Positions 25,505 to 35,187 of a stretch of DNA of 64,000 nt are shown here, piece by piece. Made by a program: the position numbers and the translations under genes. The stretch covers positions 1-64,000 of the forward strand of contig NZ_JAESWA010000001.1 in NCBI RefSeq assembly GCF_016765615.1, read 5' to 3'. Origin of the DNA: Clostridium paridis (GTDB lineage Bacteria; Bacillota; Clostridia; Clostridiales; Clostridiaceae). How positions within the stretch are numbered: the stretch's first letter is position 1; each line of letters begins with the position of its first letter. The notes under the pieces were generated by a model. It saw only the letters and a list, made by a program, of their open reading frames with translations. It was not told where the DNA came from and did no database searches.

Positions 25505-26377
25505 ATGAGGAGGAGATTTTTAGTTACATTATTTCTAGCATTTACAATAATATTCTTCAGAGCTATCTCTGTTGAAGCACAAGAGAGAACTACAATTATT
25601 ACAGCAATTGATAAGAATGAGGTTAAAATAGGGGAAGAATTCAAGGTATATATTAAGGCGGAAAATGTTTATGACTTATATGGAGTGCAGTTTACTATAA
25701 ACTATGACACTGAACTTTTGAATTTGGTTTCCAGTACGTTAGATATGAAAAATGGATTTAAAAGTTTTGGAGGAGAGACTGTAGATAAGGCCAAAGGAGT
25801 AATAACATATCCATTAATAAATTCAAATTCAAAAAAAGAATTACTAAAAGAACAATTGATTGGAGAATTGGTGTTTAAAGGAAAGAATAAAGGTGGAAAT
25901 ATATTAAATGTTAGTAACATTAAAGCTGTAGATAGCGATGCAGTAGTCATAAGTAAGAATACCAACTATTCAATTCCAATAAATGTAGTATCAAGTGAAG
26001 TAGTTTCTGTTTCTCCAGCAAAACCCCAAACAGAAGATGACAACATTAAGCAAGGGGACGAACAAAGTGCAAGTGAAGATAAGGAACCAGCAAAGGAAGA
26101 GGCAGATAAAGAAGAAAATAAAGCAAGTGATAATGAGGAAGTTGCTAATAAAGAAGAGAAGAGTAATATAGTAGGAAATAAAGAAAATAACGGGACATTA
26201 AAGAGTAGTGCAAATGTGAAAGAAGGACAAGCTATAAATGGAGAAAGTGAAGGAATTAAGGGGTATATACCATTAATATTAGCTAGCGGTGTTACAATTT
26301 TTATAGTAATAGGCTATAAAACTAAAGTAATTAAAAAGATAAAAGATAAGCTGAAAACCAAAAAAGATAGGGGATGA
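25505..26377 (+). CDS. Membrane-anchored cohesin-domain protein
   Basis: 290 residues. Signal peptide (1-25), a cohesin-type beta-sandwich (about 28-155: EFKVYIKAENVYDLYGVQFTINYD and GELVFKGKNKGG are typical strands), an acidic Glu/Lys/Asn spacer (175-245), and a C-terminal membrane span (VTIFIVIGYKTKV) with a basic tail. So the cohesin is displayed on the cell surface by a transmembrane anchor, not by sortase. It could hold the dockerin of the mannosidase encoded three genes downstream. Overlaps the next gene by 4 nt (ATGA). First gene of the operon. Confidence 0.78.
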   Translation: MRRRFLVTLFLAFTIIFFRAISVEAQERTTIITAIDKNEVKIGEEFKVYIKAENVYDLYGVQFTINYDTELLNLVSSTLDMKNGFKSFGGETVDKAKGVITYPLINSNSKKELLKEQLIGELVFKGKNKGGNILNVSNIKAVDSDAVVISKNTNYSIPINVVSSEVVSVSPAKPQTEDDNIKQGDEQSASEDKEPAKEEADKEENKASDNEEVANKEEKSNIVGNKENNGTLKSSANVKEGQAINGESEGIKGYIPLILASGVTIFIVIGYKTKVIKKIKDKLKTKKDRG

Positions 26378-28173
26378 ATGATATGGTCAAAAAGCCAAAG
26401 AAGTTCAATATTTTAAGGTGGGTTAAGAGAAATAGGGTAATATCAGCTATTGTTTTAGCAATTATACTAATATCTGGCTCAATAGCTATATTAAAGTCCA
26501 TACCTAGAAAATTTCAGATAGAATATACCATTGGGCCTAAAGATATAGATAGTAAAACACTTAATGTCAATGTAAGAATAAAAGCTAAAGGCTTATTTAA
26601 GCCAAAGCAATTTGTTTTAGTTAATGGAAATATGAGTGTAGATAATGAAAGTTGTATAGATGATCAGAAAAATCAAATTAATTTTAAAGGTGAGAATGGA
26701 ATTGTAGAAATAGATGGATTGAAGAGTAAATCAGAATACATTGATTATAACTATAATGTTGAAATAGCTAAGTTAGGTAAACATGGCTATAATAGTGAAG
26801 TCTATGGCAAAATGTTATCTTATGAGGGGGAGTCAGTACTTGCAATGCCGATTGCTGCAATTGATGAGAAAAATAAAAAAGCAGATAGGGTTGAAGATAT
26901 TAAAATTCACAATATAGTTCCTGATAAGTGGGATAGTATTGTTCCTTTTCAAAGTAAAGAATCTAAGTCAACTTCTGAAATAAATAATCCATCATGGTTT
27001 GATTTATATGAGATAAGAAAATCTACATTTACATTTGGAAGTTTTAAAAAAGATGAACACATTACGGGGGATGGAGGATATACAGTTTATATTGATCCAG
27101 AAGCTGAAGGCTCTTATACAGAAGATGCAAAGAAAGGCTTAGATGCTTTATATAACTACTATTCAAAAGTATTTAAGAAGAAGATAAATAACTATTCAAT
27201 AGTAATCTTAAGAACTGAAGGAGAAAACAAGGGATATATAATTGGAGGAGCTAGTTCAACTAATATGGCAAGTACATTCAACCCAGAAAATGCTAGAGAC
27301 TGGCAGCTTATGGGACATAGACTTTTTCATGCATTTTTTGAATCAAATGTAGCATTAGAGAAATTTAACGAAGCTCCTATGTTAAATTTCTACGAAGGAT
27401 TGGCAACTTATTATGAAAATATGTCAATGATGAGTTTGCCTAAGGATTTAAGAGATAGGTTAAACATTTTTCCGGAAAAAGAATTTGGAAATTTATTTGA
27501 GAGATATACCTACATGAAATTAAAGTCACCAGAAAATTTAAATTTTGCGCCATCAGATGAGGAAAGTATAACATCTTCACCAGGAAAAATAGAATTTCTG
27601 CACTATACACAATCACCTCTAGTAGTTAAATATATGGAAGATGCAATAGGTAAAAAAACATCTAAAGAAGATAACATACTTAATTATATACTTTCAAATA
27701 AAGATGAAAAAACCTTCAATATTTATAGTATGGTTAAAGAATTAATGAAGGAAGATGGGGAGGATTTTATAAATAAATATATTAAAGGATATGAAATTGT
27801 TCCGTTATGGAATTTAGCCCAATCTAGTGAAGGTGAGAATAAAGAGGTTGTAAATAGACTAAATGACTTTGAATATCTATTATATACATGGTTTGCTCAA
27901 GAAAATGATCTTTATCTAAAAGATAATTTGAGTTCAGAGAATCTAGTAAAGATTGCAGAAGAAGCTGATAAAGAAGATGTTAGATTTGCAAGTAAGGATT
28001 TAGAAGCAAAAATAAAGGAGACATCACCAACCATGTACAACCTTTTGAAAGAATACGCTCTAAGAGCTAAGATATGTTCTTTAGAAATAGGTTCACCTTA
28101 TTTAAGAGAACAACTTCTTTCTAATAGAGAAAATGTTGAGAAATGGGAAGCATTTCTTAAGACTATAAAGTAG
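26374..28173 (+). CDS. Membrane-anchored gluzincin-like protein lacking the catalytic Glu
   Basis: 599 residues. One N-terminal span (about 21-40) anchors a large extracellular part. Residues near 317-321 read HRLFH in LMGHRLFHAFF, and 21 residues later comes NFYEGLATYYE. This matches the layout of M1/M61 peptidases (HExxH...E) with the first catalytic Glu replaced by Arg, so a peptidase fold without normal activity is likely. Beta-sandwich N-terminal region (45-220), helical C-terminus. ATG 26374 overlaps the preceding stop; ATG 26383 has better spacing to AGGGGATGA and may be the true start. Substrate and role unknown. Confidence 0.65.
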   Translation: MNDMVKKPKKFNILRWVKRNRVISAIVLAIILISGSIAILKSIPRKFQIEYTIGPKDIDSKTLNVNVRIKAKGLFKPKQFVLVNGNMSVDNESCIDDQKNQINFKGENGIVEIDGLKSKSEYIDYNYNVEIAKLGKHGYNSEVYGKMLSYEGESVLAMPIAAIDEKNKKADRVEDIKIHNIVPDKWDSIVPFQSKESKSTSEINNPSWFDLYEIRKSTFTFGSFKKDEHITGDGGYTVYIDPEAEGSYTEDAKKGLDALYNYYSKVFKKKINNYSIVILRTEGENKGYIIGGASSTNMASTFNPENARDWQLMGHRLFHAFFESNVALEKFNEAPMLNFYEGLATYYENMSMMSLPKDLRDRLNIFPEKEFGNLFERYTYMKLKSPENLNFAPSDEESITSSPGKIEFLHYTQSPLVVKYMEDAIGKKTSKEDNILNYILSNKDEKTFNIYSMVKELMKEDGEDFINKYIKGYEIVPLWNLAQSSEGENKEVVNRLNDFEYLLYTWFAQENDLYLKDNLSSENLVKIAEEADKEDVRFASKDLEAKIKETSPTMYNLLKEYALRAKICSLEIGSPYLREQLLSNRENVEKWEAFLKTIK

Positions 28174-28186
28174 AGGAGGGATGTGT

Positions 28187-28287
28187 AAAAAATAGAATTA
28201 GTCACCTGCCAAATTATCCTCACATGCGTTTGGAAAGGCAGATGCGAGAAAAAAATAGACGGCTCATAATCGCCTTGACGATTTTTT
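28187..28287. repeat. Dispersed intergenic repeat, copy 2
   Basis: Second copy of the ~102-bp repeat at 4751-4852, about 8 differences, including loss of two base pairs from the terminator-like stem (AATCG-CCTTGA-CGATT here). It lies inside the operon between the gluzincin-like gene and the LPXTG cohesin gene, where it may attenuate read-through. Confidence 0.7.
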
Positions 28288-28339
28288 AGGAGGTGATAAG
28301 GCAAAGATTAGATAAATCTCATGAAATGGGGGAGTTTAA

Positions 28340-29254
28340 GTGAAGAAGGTCATAACTATTTTGTGTACTTTTCTTATGTTATTTACTTTTAGAACAATAA
28401 CATATGCTGAAGAGAATACAATTCAAATTGCAACTGATTCTAAAGAGTACCAAAAAGGTGATACTGTTAAGGTTATAGTAAAAACATCAAATGCAGAGGA
28501 TCTATATAGTGTAGATTTATCAATGAACTATAGTATAGAATACTTGCAGCTAATTAGTGCTAAGTTTGATGTGTTTAATGAGATGGGAAGTAATGTAGGT
28601 AATGGTACAGACAGATATCTTCTCTCTATCCTTGGAAAAGATAAAGGAGTAAATGGAGAAGTGAAAATAGGTGAGTTTGAGTTTAAAGCTTTAAAAACAG
28701 GAACTACAGAAGTAACATTACCATCCACAATATTTGTAAATAGTAAGGAAGAGAAGGTAGAAGGAATTAAAGCTAACTCATTAAGTTTAAATATTACAGA
28801 GAAGCCACAAGTAGTGAATGTAGAAAGCATAACATTGAACACTAATAAATACAGGTTAAAGGTAGGAGAAGAATATAAATTAATACAAACCATTTTACCT
28901 AAAAATGCTTCAAATAAAAATGTTAGTTGGACATCAAGTAATGACAGCATAGTTGAGGTTAAGGATGGATATATAAAAGGAATAAAGGAAGGCAAGGCAT
29001 TAATAACAGTAACAGCAGAGGATGGTAATAAGACAGCGGTATGTAGTGTGGAAGTATATAAAGAGAATACAAATAATAATGGTAATGGCGGTAATAATAA
29101 TGGTGGAAATGGTTCTAATGATCAACCAGGAGAACAAGAGCCAAGTAAAAATACAGATATAGGTAAACTACCACAGACTGGAAAATATAATTACTTTCCA
29201 ATAATAGGATTAGGCATGATAGTTTTAGGAGTTATTATAAAGAAACACAATTAA
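28340..29254 (+). CDS. Sortase-anchored cohesin/BIG2 protein
   Basis: 304 residues from GTG 28340 (GGGGGAG upstream). Signal peptide (1-23), cohesin-like domain (about 25-155: EYQKGDTVKVIVKTSNAEDLYSVDLSMNY), a BIG2 immunoglobulin-like domain (about 160-240: VESITLNTNKYRLKVGEEYKL, VSWTSSNDSIVEV), an Asn/Gly linker, and a complete sortase signal: LPQTG, hydrophobic span, KKHN. It is a covalently wall-bound cohesin, a likely partner for the mannosidase dockerin. Same operon, 16 nt upstream of the mannosidase gene. Confidence 0.82.
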   Translation: MKKVITILCTFLMLFTFRTITYAEENTIQIATDSKEYQKGDTVKVIVKTSNAEDLYSVDLSMNYSIEYLQLISAKFDVFNEMGSNVGNGTDRYLLSILGKDKGVNGEVKIGEFEFKALKTGTTEVTLPSTIFVNSKEEKVEGIKANSLSLNITEKPQVVNVESITLNTNKYRLKVGEEYKLIQTILPKNASNKNVSWTSSNDSIVEVKDGYIKGIKEGKALITVTAEDGNKTAVCSVEVYKENTNNNGNGGNNNGGNGSNDQPGEQEPSKNTDIGKLPQTGKYNYFPIIGLGMIVLGVIIKKHN

Positions 29255-29269
29255 TGAAGGGGGAGAAAC

Positions 29270-32200
29270 ATGAACAGGTTATCTAAAAAGCTCGTTGGAA
29301 TTGTCACAATGGCTTCTATGATAGTAACAGCTTTACCAGCAACAAGTGTATTTGCGTATGATAAAAGTCAAACAGTTCATGCACTAGGAAATTCGCATAT
29401 AGATGCTGCATGGAACTGGAGGTATGAAGAAACTATAAGAGAAGTTAATACAACATTTAAAAGAGCGCTTGATTTAATGGATGCTAATCCAGATTATAAA
29501 TTTACACAATCTTCTTCTAAATTTTATCAATGGGCAGATGAATATTACCCAGAGTTATCAAAGAGAATTAAGGAGAAAGTAAAGTCAGGAAATTGGGAAG
29601 TTGTAGGTGGACAAGTAATTGAACCGGATTTAAATACAACAAGCGGAGAATCTTTAGTTAGACAATCCTTATATGCTCAGCAATATTTTAGAGATAACTA
29701 TGGACAGACTGCAAAAGTTGGATGGGTTCCAGATGTATTTGGTTTTAACTATAATATGCCACAGATACTTAAGAAAAGTGGAATGGATTACTTTATAACA
29801 ACAAAATTAAATTGGAATGACACTAATAAGTTCCCATATGAATCCTTCAATTGGAAAGCTCCAGATGGAAGTGAAGTTCTTACCTATAAGCCAACTTTTG
29901 ATTACTCGTTTAGTGGAAGCGCTATAACTCAATCGAATGTATCAAGTACAATGAATTATCCAAGTTCTAAGGGACTTTCTGATAGTATACTTTTATATGG
30001 ATCAGGAGATCATGGTGGTGGACCTAATAATACAGACTTAACCAACTTCAAAAATATAAATAGTAAGGCTGATGCTCCAAATGTTGTATTTGATACAGCT
30101 TTGAACTCTTTTAGTAAAATTGAAGCTAAGGCCAATACACTACCAACTGTAGATGATGAGCTATATTTAGAAAAGCATAGAGGAACATTAACCTCTGCAG
30201 CATATATGAAAAAATATAATCGCGAAAGTGAGATAAAGGCAGAAGAAACAGAAAAGCTTAGTTCCATTGCAACTTTGTTAGGATCCGAAAGCTATCCTCA
30301 AAGTAAGATTAATAAAGCTTGGGATAAAACAAATTTAAATCAATTCCATGATGTTTTACCAGGATCAGCAATAACAGCTGTATATAATGATGCCTTTAAT
30401 GATGCAGAAATAGCATTAAATCAATTAGGTGGGACAATGAAAAATGCCATGAGTGGAATAGCAAGTAGAGTAAATACTGATGGAGAAGGAAAAGCATTAG
30501 TATTATACAATCCACTTTCTTGGGATAGAGAAGATGTTGTTCAATCAGATGTTATACTTTCAGCTACTGATAAAGATATAACTATTTTAGATGAAAACGG
30601 AAAAGAGGTACCAAGCCAAATAGTAAACAAGAACGGCTCAAAAGTTACTGTTTCCTATAAAGCAAAAGTACCTGCAATGGGATATACTGTTTATAGAGCA
30701 GTAGAAAAAACTTCTACAGCTAAAAATAGTACTATTACTGTAGATAATACCAATAAAACAATAGAAAATCAATTCTTTAAATTAAAATTAGATACAAAAA
30801 CAGGAAATATTTCTAGTCTTTACGATAAGGTTAATGGAAGAGAAGTATTTGAATCAGGAAAACAAGGGAATGAACTACATGTTCTAGAAGATACTCCAAA
30901 AGAATGGGATGCTTGGGATGTTGATGGAGACGACATGAGAAGTACTCCATATGTTATAAATGACCTTGTATCTATTGATCTAGTTAATAATGGACCTAAT
31001 AAAGCTACTTTCAGAGTTACCAAGAAGTGGTCAAGTTCTACATTTGTACAAGACATCTCTCTTTACTCTGATACAAATAGAGTAGATGTAGGAATGAATG
31101 TTGATTGGAATGAATATCAAAAATTATTAAAAGTTGCATTCCCAATGAATATAGCAAATCCAGAAAAGGCAACTTATGAAATAGCATATTCGTCAATAGA
31201 TAGAAGTACAGATAAGAGTAGTTCAAAATTTGAAGTTTCAGGTCATAAATGGGCAGATATATCAAAGGATGGATATGGTGTTTCAATATTAAATGATAGC
31301 AAATATGGATGGAATACATTTGGAAATGTTATGCGATTAACATTATTAAAGGCTGCAAATGATAGAGGTGGAGTAGAGGATAGAGGACATCAGGTAATTA
31401 ATTATTCTATATATCCACATGCAGACGATTGGAAAGCAGCTAATACAGTTAAAAAGGGATATGAATTTAATTATCCAATAATTTCTCAAGAAGTTGATAG
31501 TCATGCAGGAGATTTAGCCAAAACTCAATCATTTGGTAAGGTTGATAAAGACAACGTTATATTAACTGTATTAAAGAAAGCTGAAAAGTCTGATGATTAT
31601 ATCATAAGACTATATGAATCAAAGGGTGAGGCATCTACAAATGTCAAAATAAATCTTCCAGCAGGAATTGAAAGTGCAGTAGAGACAAATTTAATCGAAG
31701 ATAATTTAGATGGGGCTCCAGTACCAGGAATAAAAGGTAATACGCTTTCAACAACTCTAGGAAAGTACGAGATAAAGACATTTAAGGTGAAGTTTAATAA
31801 TTCATCAATATTTAAAGATGAGAAACCAATAGTAAAGCCATTAGATTTAAGTAAGGACTTTAATATAGATGCAATATCTTATGATGCAAATAGAAAAGAT
31901 GGTGACTTTAATGGTAAAGGTGAAACCTTCTCAGCAGAGTTATTACCAGATAAGGTTGTAAGCGAAGACATTAGCTTTAATATTGGTTCAAAAGATGATG
32001 GAGCTAAGAATTTTATTCAAGCAAAAGGGCAAAGTATACAAGTTCCTCAAGGAGAAAAACATGGCTTGCTATATCTTTTAGGTGCATCAGCAGGTGGAAG
32101 AAATGATGGAGAATTTAAGGTGAATTATAAAGATGGTTCATCTACTATCAAAGATATGAGTTTTACAGATTGGCAAGCAACCATAGGGAATGATCAAAAG

Positions 32201-35089
32201 ACATATGTTAGGGATAATATTGCAATAAACCTAACACATACTCATGTTCCTACTGGAAACACTTATGATATAGACAATAATCTTTTTGTTTACAAGATAG
32301 CACTAGATGGAAATAAAGAAATCAAAGATATACAATTGCCAGATTCACAAGGAATTAAGATCGCAGCAATGAGTTTTGTTGATGGAGATATACTAGCTAA
32401 TTCTGATACAGTGGCACCATCAAAAGTTCAAAATCTTAAAGTTACAGGTCCAAAAGAATATTATTCTCCATATTTAGATTTATCCTGGGATGCTGCAAGT
32501 GATAATGTTGGCGTAGCTAACTATATGGTATATAGAGCATCAAAAGAAGACTTATCAGATTTGACTTTAGTTGGAGTATCTGAAAATACTAGTTATAGAG
32601 ATGAAAATGTTGAACAGCTAGGCAAGTACACTTATATAATTAAGGCTGTGGATTTTGAAGGAAATACTGGAGAAGCTTCAGAGAAAGCAAGTCATTATGC
32701 ATGTGGAAATATAGCATTAGGAGCAACTGTAACTGCTGATGGATCCATGAATGAGAGTGAGAGTCCTCAAAAAGCTGTAGACGGAGATCTTACTACTAAG
32801 TGGTGTATAAATACAGGTAAGATTGAGCCACACTGGATAACTATTGATCTAAAACAAGAGCGTACAATTGATGGATTAAAACTTTTCCATGCAGGTGCAG
32901 GAGGAGAATCAGCTACTTGGAATACTAGCGACTACACTGTATTAGTTGGAAATGACTTGAACAATTTAACCGAAGTAGACAAAGTAACAAATAATGTTAA
33001 AAACACTACAGAACATCAATTTACAACTCCTGCTAAGGGAAGATATATAAAGATAAATATAACTAAACCAACAGCAGATGGCAATGCTGCAGTAAGATTA
33101 TATGAGATAAAAGTATTAGGAGATGATAAGGATTTCGTTGCATCAGTTCCTGAAGAAGCACCAGTTATTAAGGATGTGAAACAGGAAAACACTTCTGTTA
33201 TAGTAAATTTTAATGAAGTAGCTAAAGCTGATAGCTATATATTGGAGTATGGTACAGAAAAAGGAAAGTATACTAATAAAATTGAAAATATCAATACAAA
33301 TACTATTTCATTAAGCGGATTAACAATAGGAGCAACTTACTACTTTAGAGTAACTCCAGTTAATATTATTGGCCAAGGTAAGCCTTCTGAGGAAGTTAGT
33401 TATACTGTTAGAAAACCAGTAATAACAACTGTAGATCTAAGCAGTTCATTTAATTTAGATGGAATAGCAACAATAGAAAATAAAGCAGATGGTAGTTTTG
33501 ACGGACAAGGATGGGCATATGATGGTGCTACTATTCCAGAATCAATAACTTACGAAAACTTGCTATTTAAATTAGGTTCAAAGAAAGATGGAGATAAAAA
33601 TGTAATTAAATCGCTTGGACAAGAAATTACATTACCTTCAACTAGTGCAAATAAGATATACTTCTTAGCAGCATCCAATAAGAGTAATCCACAAACAGCA
33701 AATGTAGTAGTAACTTATGATGATGGAACTACTGACAATAGACAATTTATTGTTAGTGATTGGTGTAAGAGTGCAGCAACAAGTAGTGGTGAGGTTTCTG
33801 TACTATATAGTGAACAAAGAATTCAGAATTCTTCTGGTTATACTGGTCCTGCAACAAATATATATATGAATAGTATAAGTGTAGATCAATCTAAGAAACT
33901 TAAGAGCGTAACATTACCTAACAATGATGGCATTAAGATATTTGCTATGACATTAACAGGTTTAGATGCTGAGACTCCTAAATCAGATAATGCCTACTTG
34001 AGTGGAATTAAGATTGGAGATCAAGACTTAGCTAATTTCAACAAAGAAACTTATGAGTATAATGTTATACTTCCATGGAATGAAGCTAATACACCAAAGG
34101 TTTCAGGAATTGCAGAAGATTCGAAGGCAATTGTAGATGTAACTCAAGCAGAAAAGGTCCCAGGAACAGCAGCAATTAAGGTTAAGGCAGAAGACGGAAC
34201 AGAGAAAGACTACAAAATTAATTTTGTAAATGAAATATCATTAAATAAAGTTGAATTAAGCGCAGATACTTTAGCTCTTGAAACTGAAAAAACAACAAAC
34301 ATTAAGATAAAAGCAACTTTAAGTGACGGAAGTGAAGCTGATAATAGTAAACTTAAGGTTCAATATACAGTTGGAGATTCACAAGTATTAACTGTTAAGG
34401 ATGGAGTTGTTACTGCATTAAAGGCAGGAGAAACTACTGTTAAAGCAGCAGTTACCTTAAATGGAAAAGTAGTAGAATCTAATACAATTACTATAAAGGT
34501 TACTGAAAGTGCAATGGAAGCTGTAGTTACATCACTTACACCAAATAAGAAAGTTGTTAATGCAGGGGATGAAGTAGAATTTAAGGTTTCAGCTGATAAG
34601 GCAAAAGAGTTAGCAGGATTTGATTTCACACTTTTATATAATAAAGAGTTATTTGAGTTAACTAAAGTTTCTGTTAATGAAAAGTTTGGATTTAGTGATT
34701 ACAATGTGATTTCAAATGGAGTTAGAGTATTAGGTACTATTGTAGGAAATAATCCAGGAATAAGTGAAAAGACAGACTTGGCAACATTTACTTTTAAGGT
34801 TAAAAAGACAGATAAAAATATGGAATTTGTTTTGAATAAGGAAGCAAATTATACTGATGTTAATGGCAAGATTTTCACTTCCACAGAAGATGTAAAAACT
34901 TCACTTAATACTATGCGTAGTCCAGATACAAATAATGATGGTAAGGTCATGATAGATGATTTGACAAGAGTAGCTAGAAGATTTGGTCAACCTGTATCAG
35001 GAGAAAATGAAAAGTATGATTTAAATTATGATGGAGTAATTGACATTCAAGATATAGCTATAATTGCAAAAACAATCTTAGGCAAATAA
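29270..35089 (+). CDS. Secreted multidomain GH38 alpha-mannosidase with cohesin and dockerin
   Basis: 1939 residues. Signal peptide 1-29; GH38 catalytic part ~33-845 with HIDAAW (His43, Asp45), nucleophile Asp155 in GWVPDVFGF and GSGDHGGGP. Then: unnamed beta domain ~846-1045, FN3 ~1045-1140, F5/8C (CBM32-like) ~1142-1290, FN3 ~1294-1380, a second copy of the unnamed domain ~1384-1570, cadherin-like ~1573-1655, BIG2 ~1655-1745, cohesin ~1748-1880, dockerin ~1884-1939 with two calcium loops (DTNNDGKVMIDDL, DLNYDGVIDIQDI). Removes alpha-linked mannose from glycans outside the cell. Bearing both cohesin and dockerin, it may assemble with itself or with the anchored cohesins upstream. Confidence 0.9.
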   Translation: MNRLSKKLVGIVTMASMIVTALPATSVFAYDKSQTVHALGNSHIDAAWNWRYEETIREVNTTFKRALDLMDANPDYKFTQSSSKFYQWADEYYPELSKRIKEKVKSGNWEVVGGQVIEPDLNTTSGESLVRQSLYAQQYFRDNYGQTAKVGWVPDVFGFNYNMPQILKKSGMDYFITTKLNWNDTNKFPYESFNWKAPDGSEVLTYKPTFDYSFSGSAITQSNVSSTMNYPSSKGLSDSILLYGSGDHGGGPNNTDLTNFKNINSKADAPNVVFDTALNSFSKIEAKANTLPTVDDELYLEKHRGTLTSAAYMKKYNRESEIKAEETEKLSSIATLLGSESYPQSKINKAWDKTNLNQFHDVLPGSAITAVYNDAFNDAEIALNQLGGTMKNAMSGIASRVNTDGEGKALVLYNPLSWDREDVVQSDVILSATDKDITILDENGKEVPSQIVNKNGSKVTVSYKAKVPAMGYTVYRAVEKTSTAKNSTITVDNTNKTIENQFFKLKLDTKTGNISSLYDKVNGREVFESGKQGNELHVLEDTPKEWDAWDVDGDDMRSTPYVINDLVSIDLVNNGPNKATFRVTKKWSSSTFVQDISLYSDTNRVDVGMNVDWNEYQKLLKVAFPMNIANPEKATYEIAYSSIDRSTDKSSSKFEVSGHKWADISKDGYGVSILNDSKYGWNTFGNVMRLTLLKAANDRGGVEDRGHQVINYSIYPHADDWKAANTVKKGYEFNYPIISQEVDSHAGDLAKTQSFGKVDKDNVILTVLKKAEKSDDYIIRLYESKGEASTNVKINLPAGIESAVETNLIEDNLDGAPVPGIKGNTLSTTLGKYEIKTFKVKFNNSSIFKDEKPIVKPLDLSKDFNIDAISYDANRKDGDFNGKGETFSAELLPDKVVSEDISFNIGSKDDGAKNFIQAKGQSIQVPQGEKHGLLYLLGASAGGRNDGEFKVNYKDGSSTIKDMSFTDWQATIGNDQKTYVRDNIAINLTHTHVPTGNTYDIDNNLFVYKIALDGNKEIKDIQLPDSQGIKIAAMSFVDGDILANSDTVAPSKVQNLKVTGPKEYYSPYLDLSWDAASDNVGVANYMVYRASKEDLSDLTLVGVSENTSYRDENVEQLGKYTYIIKAVDFEGNTGEASEKASHYACGNIALGATVTADGSMNESESPQKAVDGDLTTKWCINTGKIEPHWITIDLKQERTIDGLKLFHAGAGGESATWNTSDYTVLVGNDLNNLTEVDKVTNNVKNTTEHQFTTPAKGRYIKINITKPTADGNAAVRLYEIKVLGDDKDFVASVPEEAPVIKDVKQENTSVIVNFNEVAKADSYILEYGTEKGKYTNKIENINTNTISLSGLTIGATYYFRVTPVNIIGQGKPSEEVSYTVRKPVITTVDLSSSFNLDGIATIENKADGSFDGQGWAYDGATIPESITYENLLFKLGSKKDGDKNVIKSLGQEITLPSTSANKIYFLAASNKSNPQTANVVVTYDDGTTDNRQFIVSDWCKSAATSSGEVSVLYSEQRIQNSSGYTGPATNIYMNSISVDQSKKLKSVTLPNNDGIKIFAMTLTGLDAETPKSDNAYLSGIKIGDQDLANFNKETYEYNVILPWNEANTPKVSGIAEDSKAIVDVTQAEKVPGTAAIKVKAEDGTEKDYKINFVNEISLNKVELSADTLALETEKTTNIKIKATLSDGSEADNSKLKVQYTVGDSQVLTVKDGVVTALKAGETTVKAAVTLNGKVVESNTITIKVTESAMEAVVTSLTPNKKVVNAGDEVEFKVSADKAKELAGFDFTLLYNKELFELTKVSVNEKFGFSDYNVISNGVRVLGTIVGNNPGISEKTDLATFTFKVKKTDKNMEFVLNKEANYTDVNGKIFTSTEDVKTSLNTMRSPDTNNDGKVMIDDLTRVARRFGQPVSGENEKYDLNYDGVIDIQDIAIIAKTILGK

Positions 35090-35100
35090 TGTGAAGGGAG

Positions 35101-35146
35101 GAGCTGTTTCAAAAGAAAATTATACTACTTTTGGGGCAGCTCTTTT
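35101..35146 (+). terminator. Terminator after the mannosidase operon
   Basis: GAGCTGTTTCAAAAG (35101-35115) pairs with CTTTTGGGGCAGCTC (35128-35142), then TTTT. Confidence 0.8.
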
Positions 35147-35187
35147 CCCAAAACAAATTTAATTAATTGATTATAAGGGTGATAATT

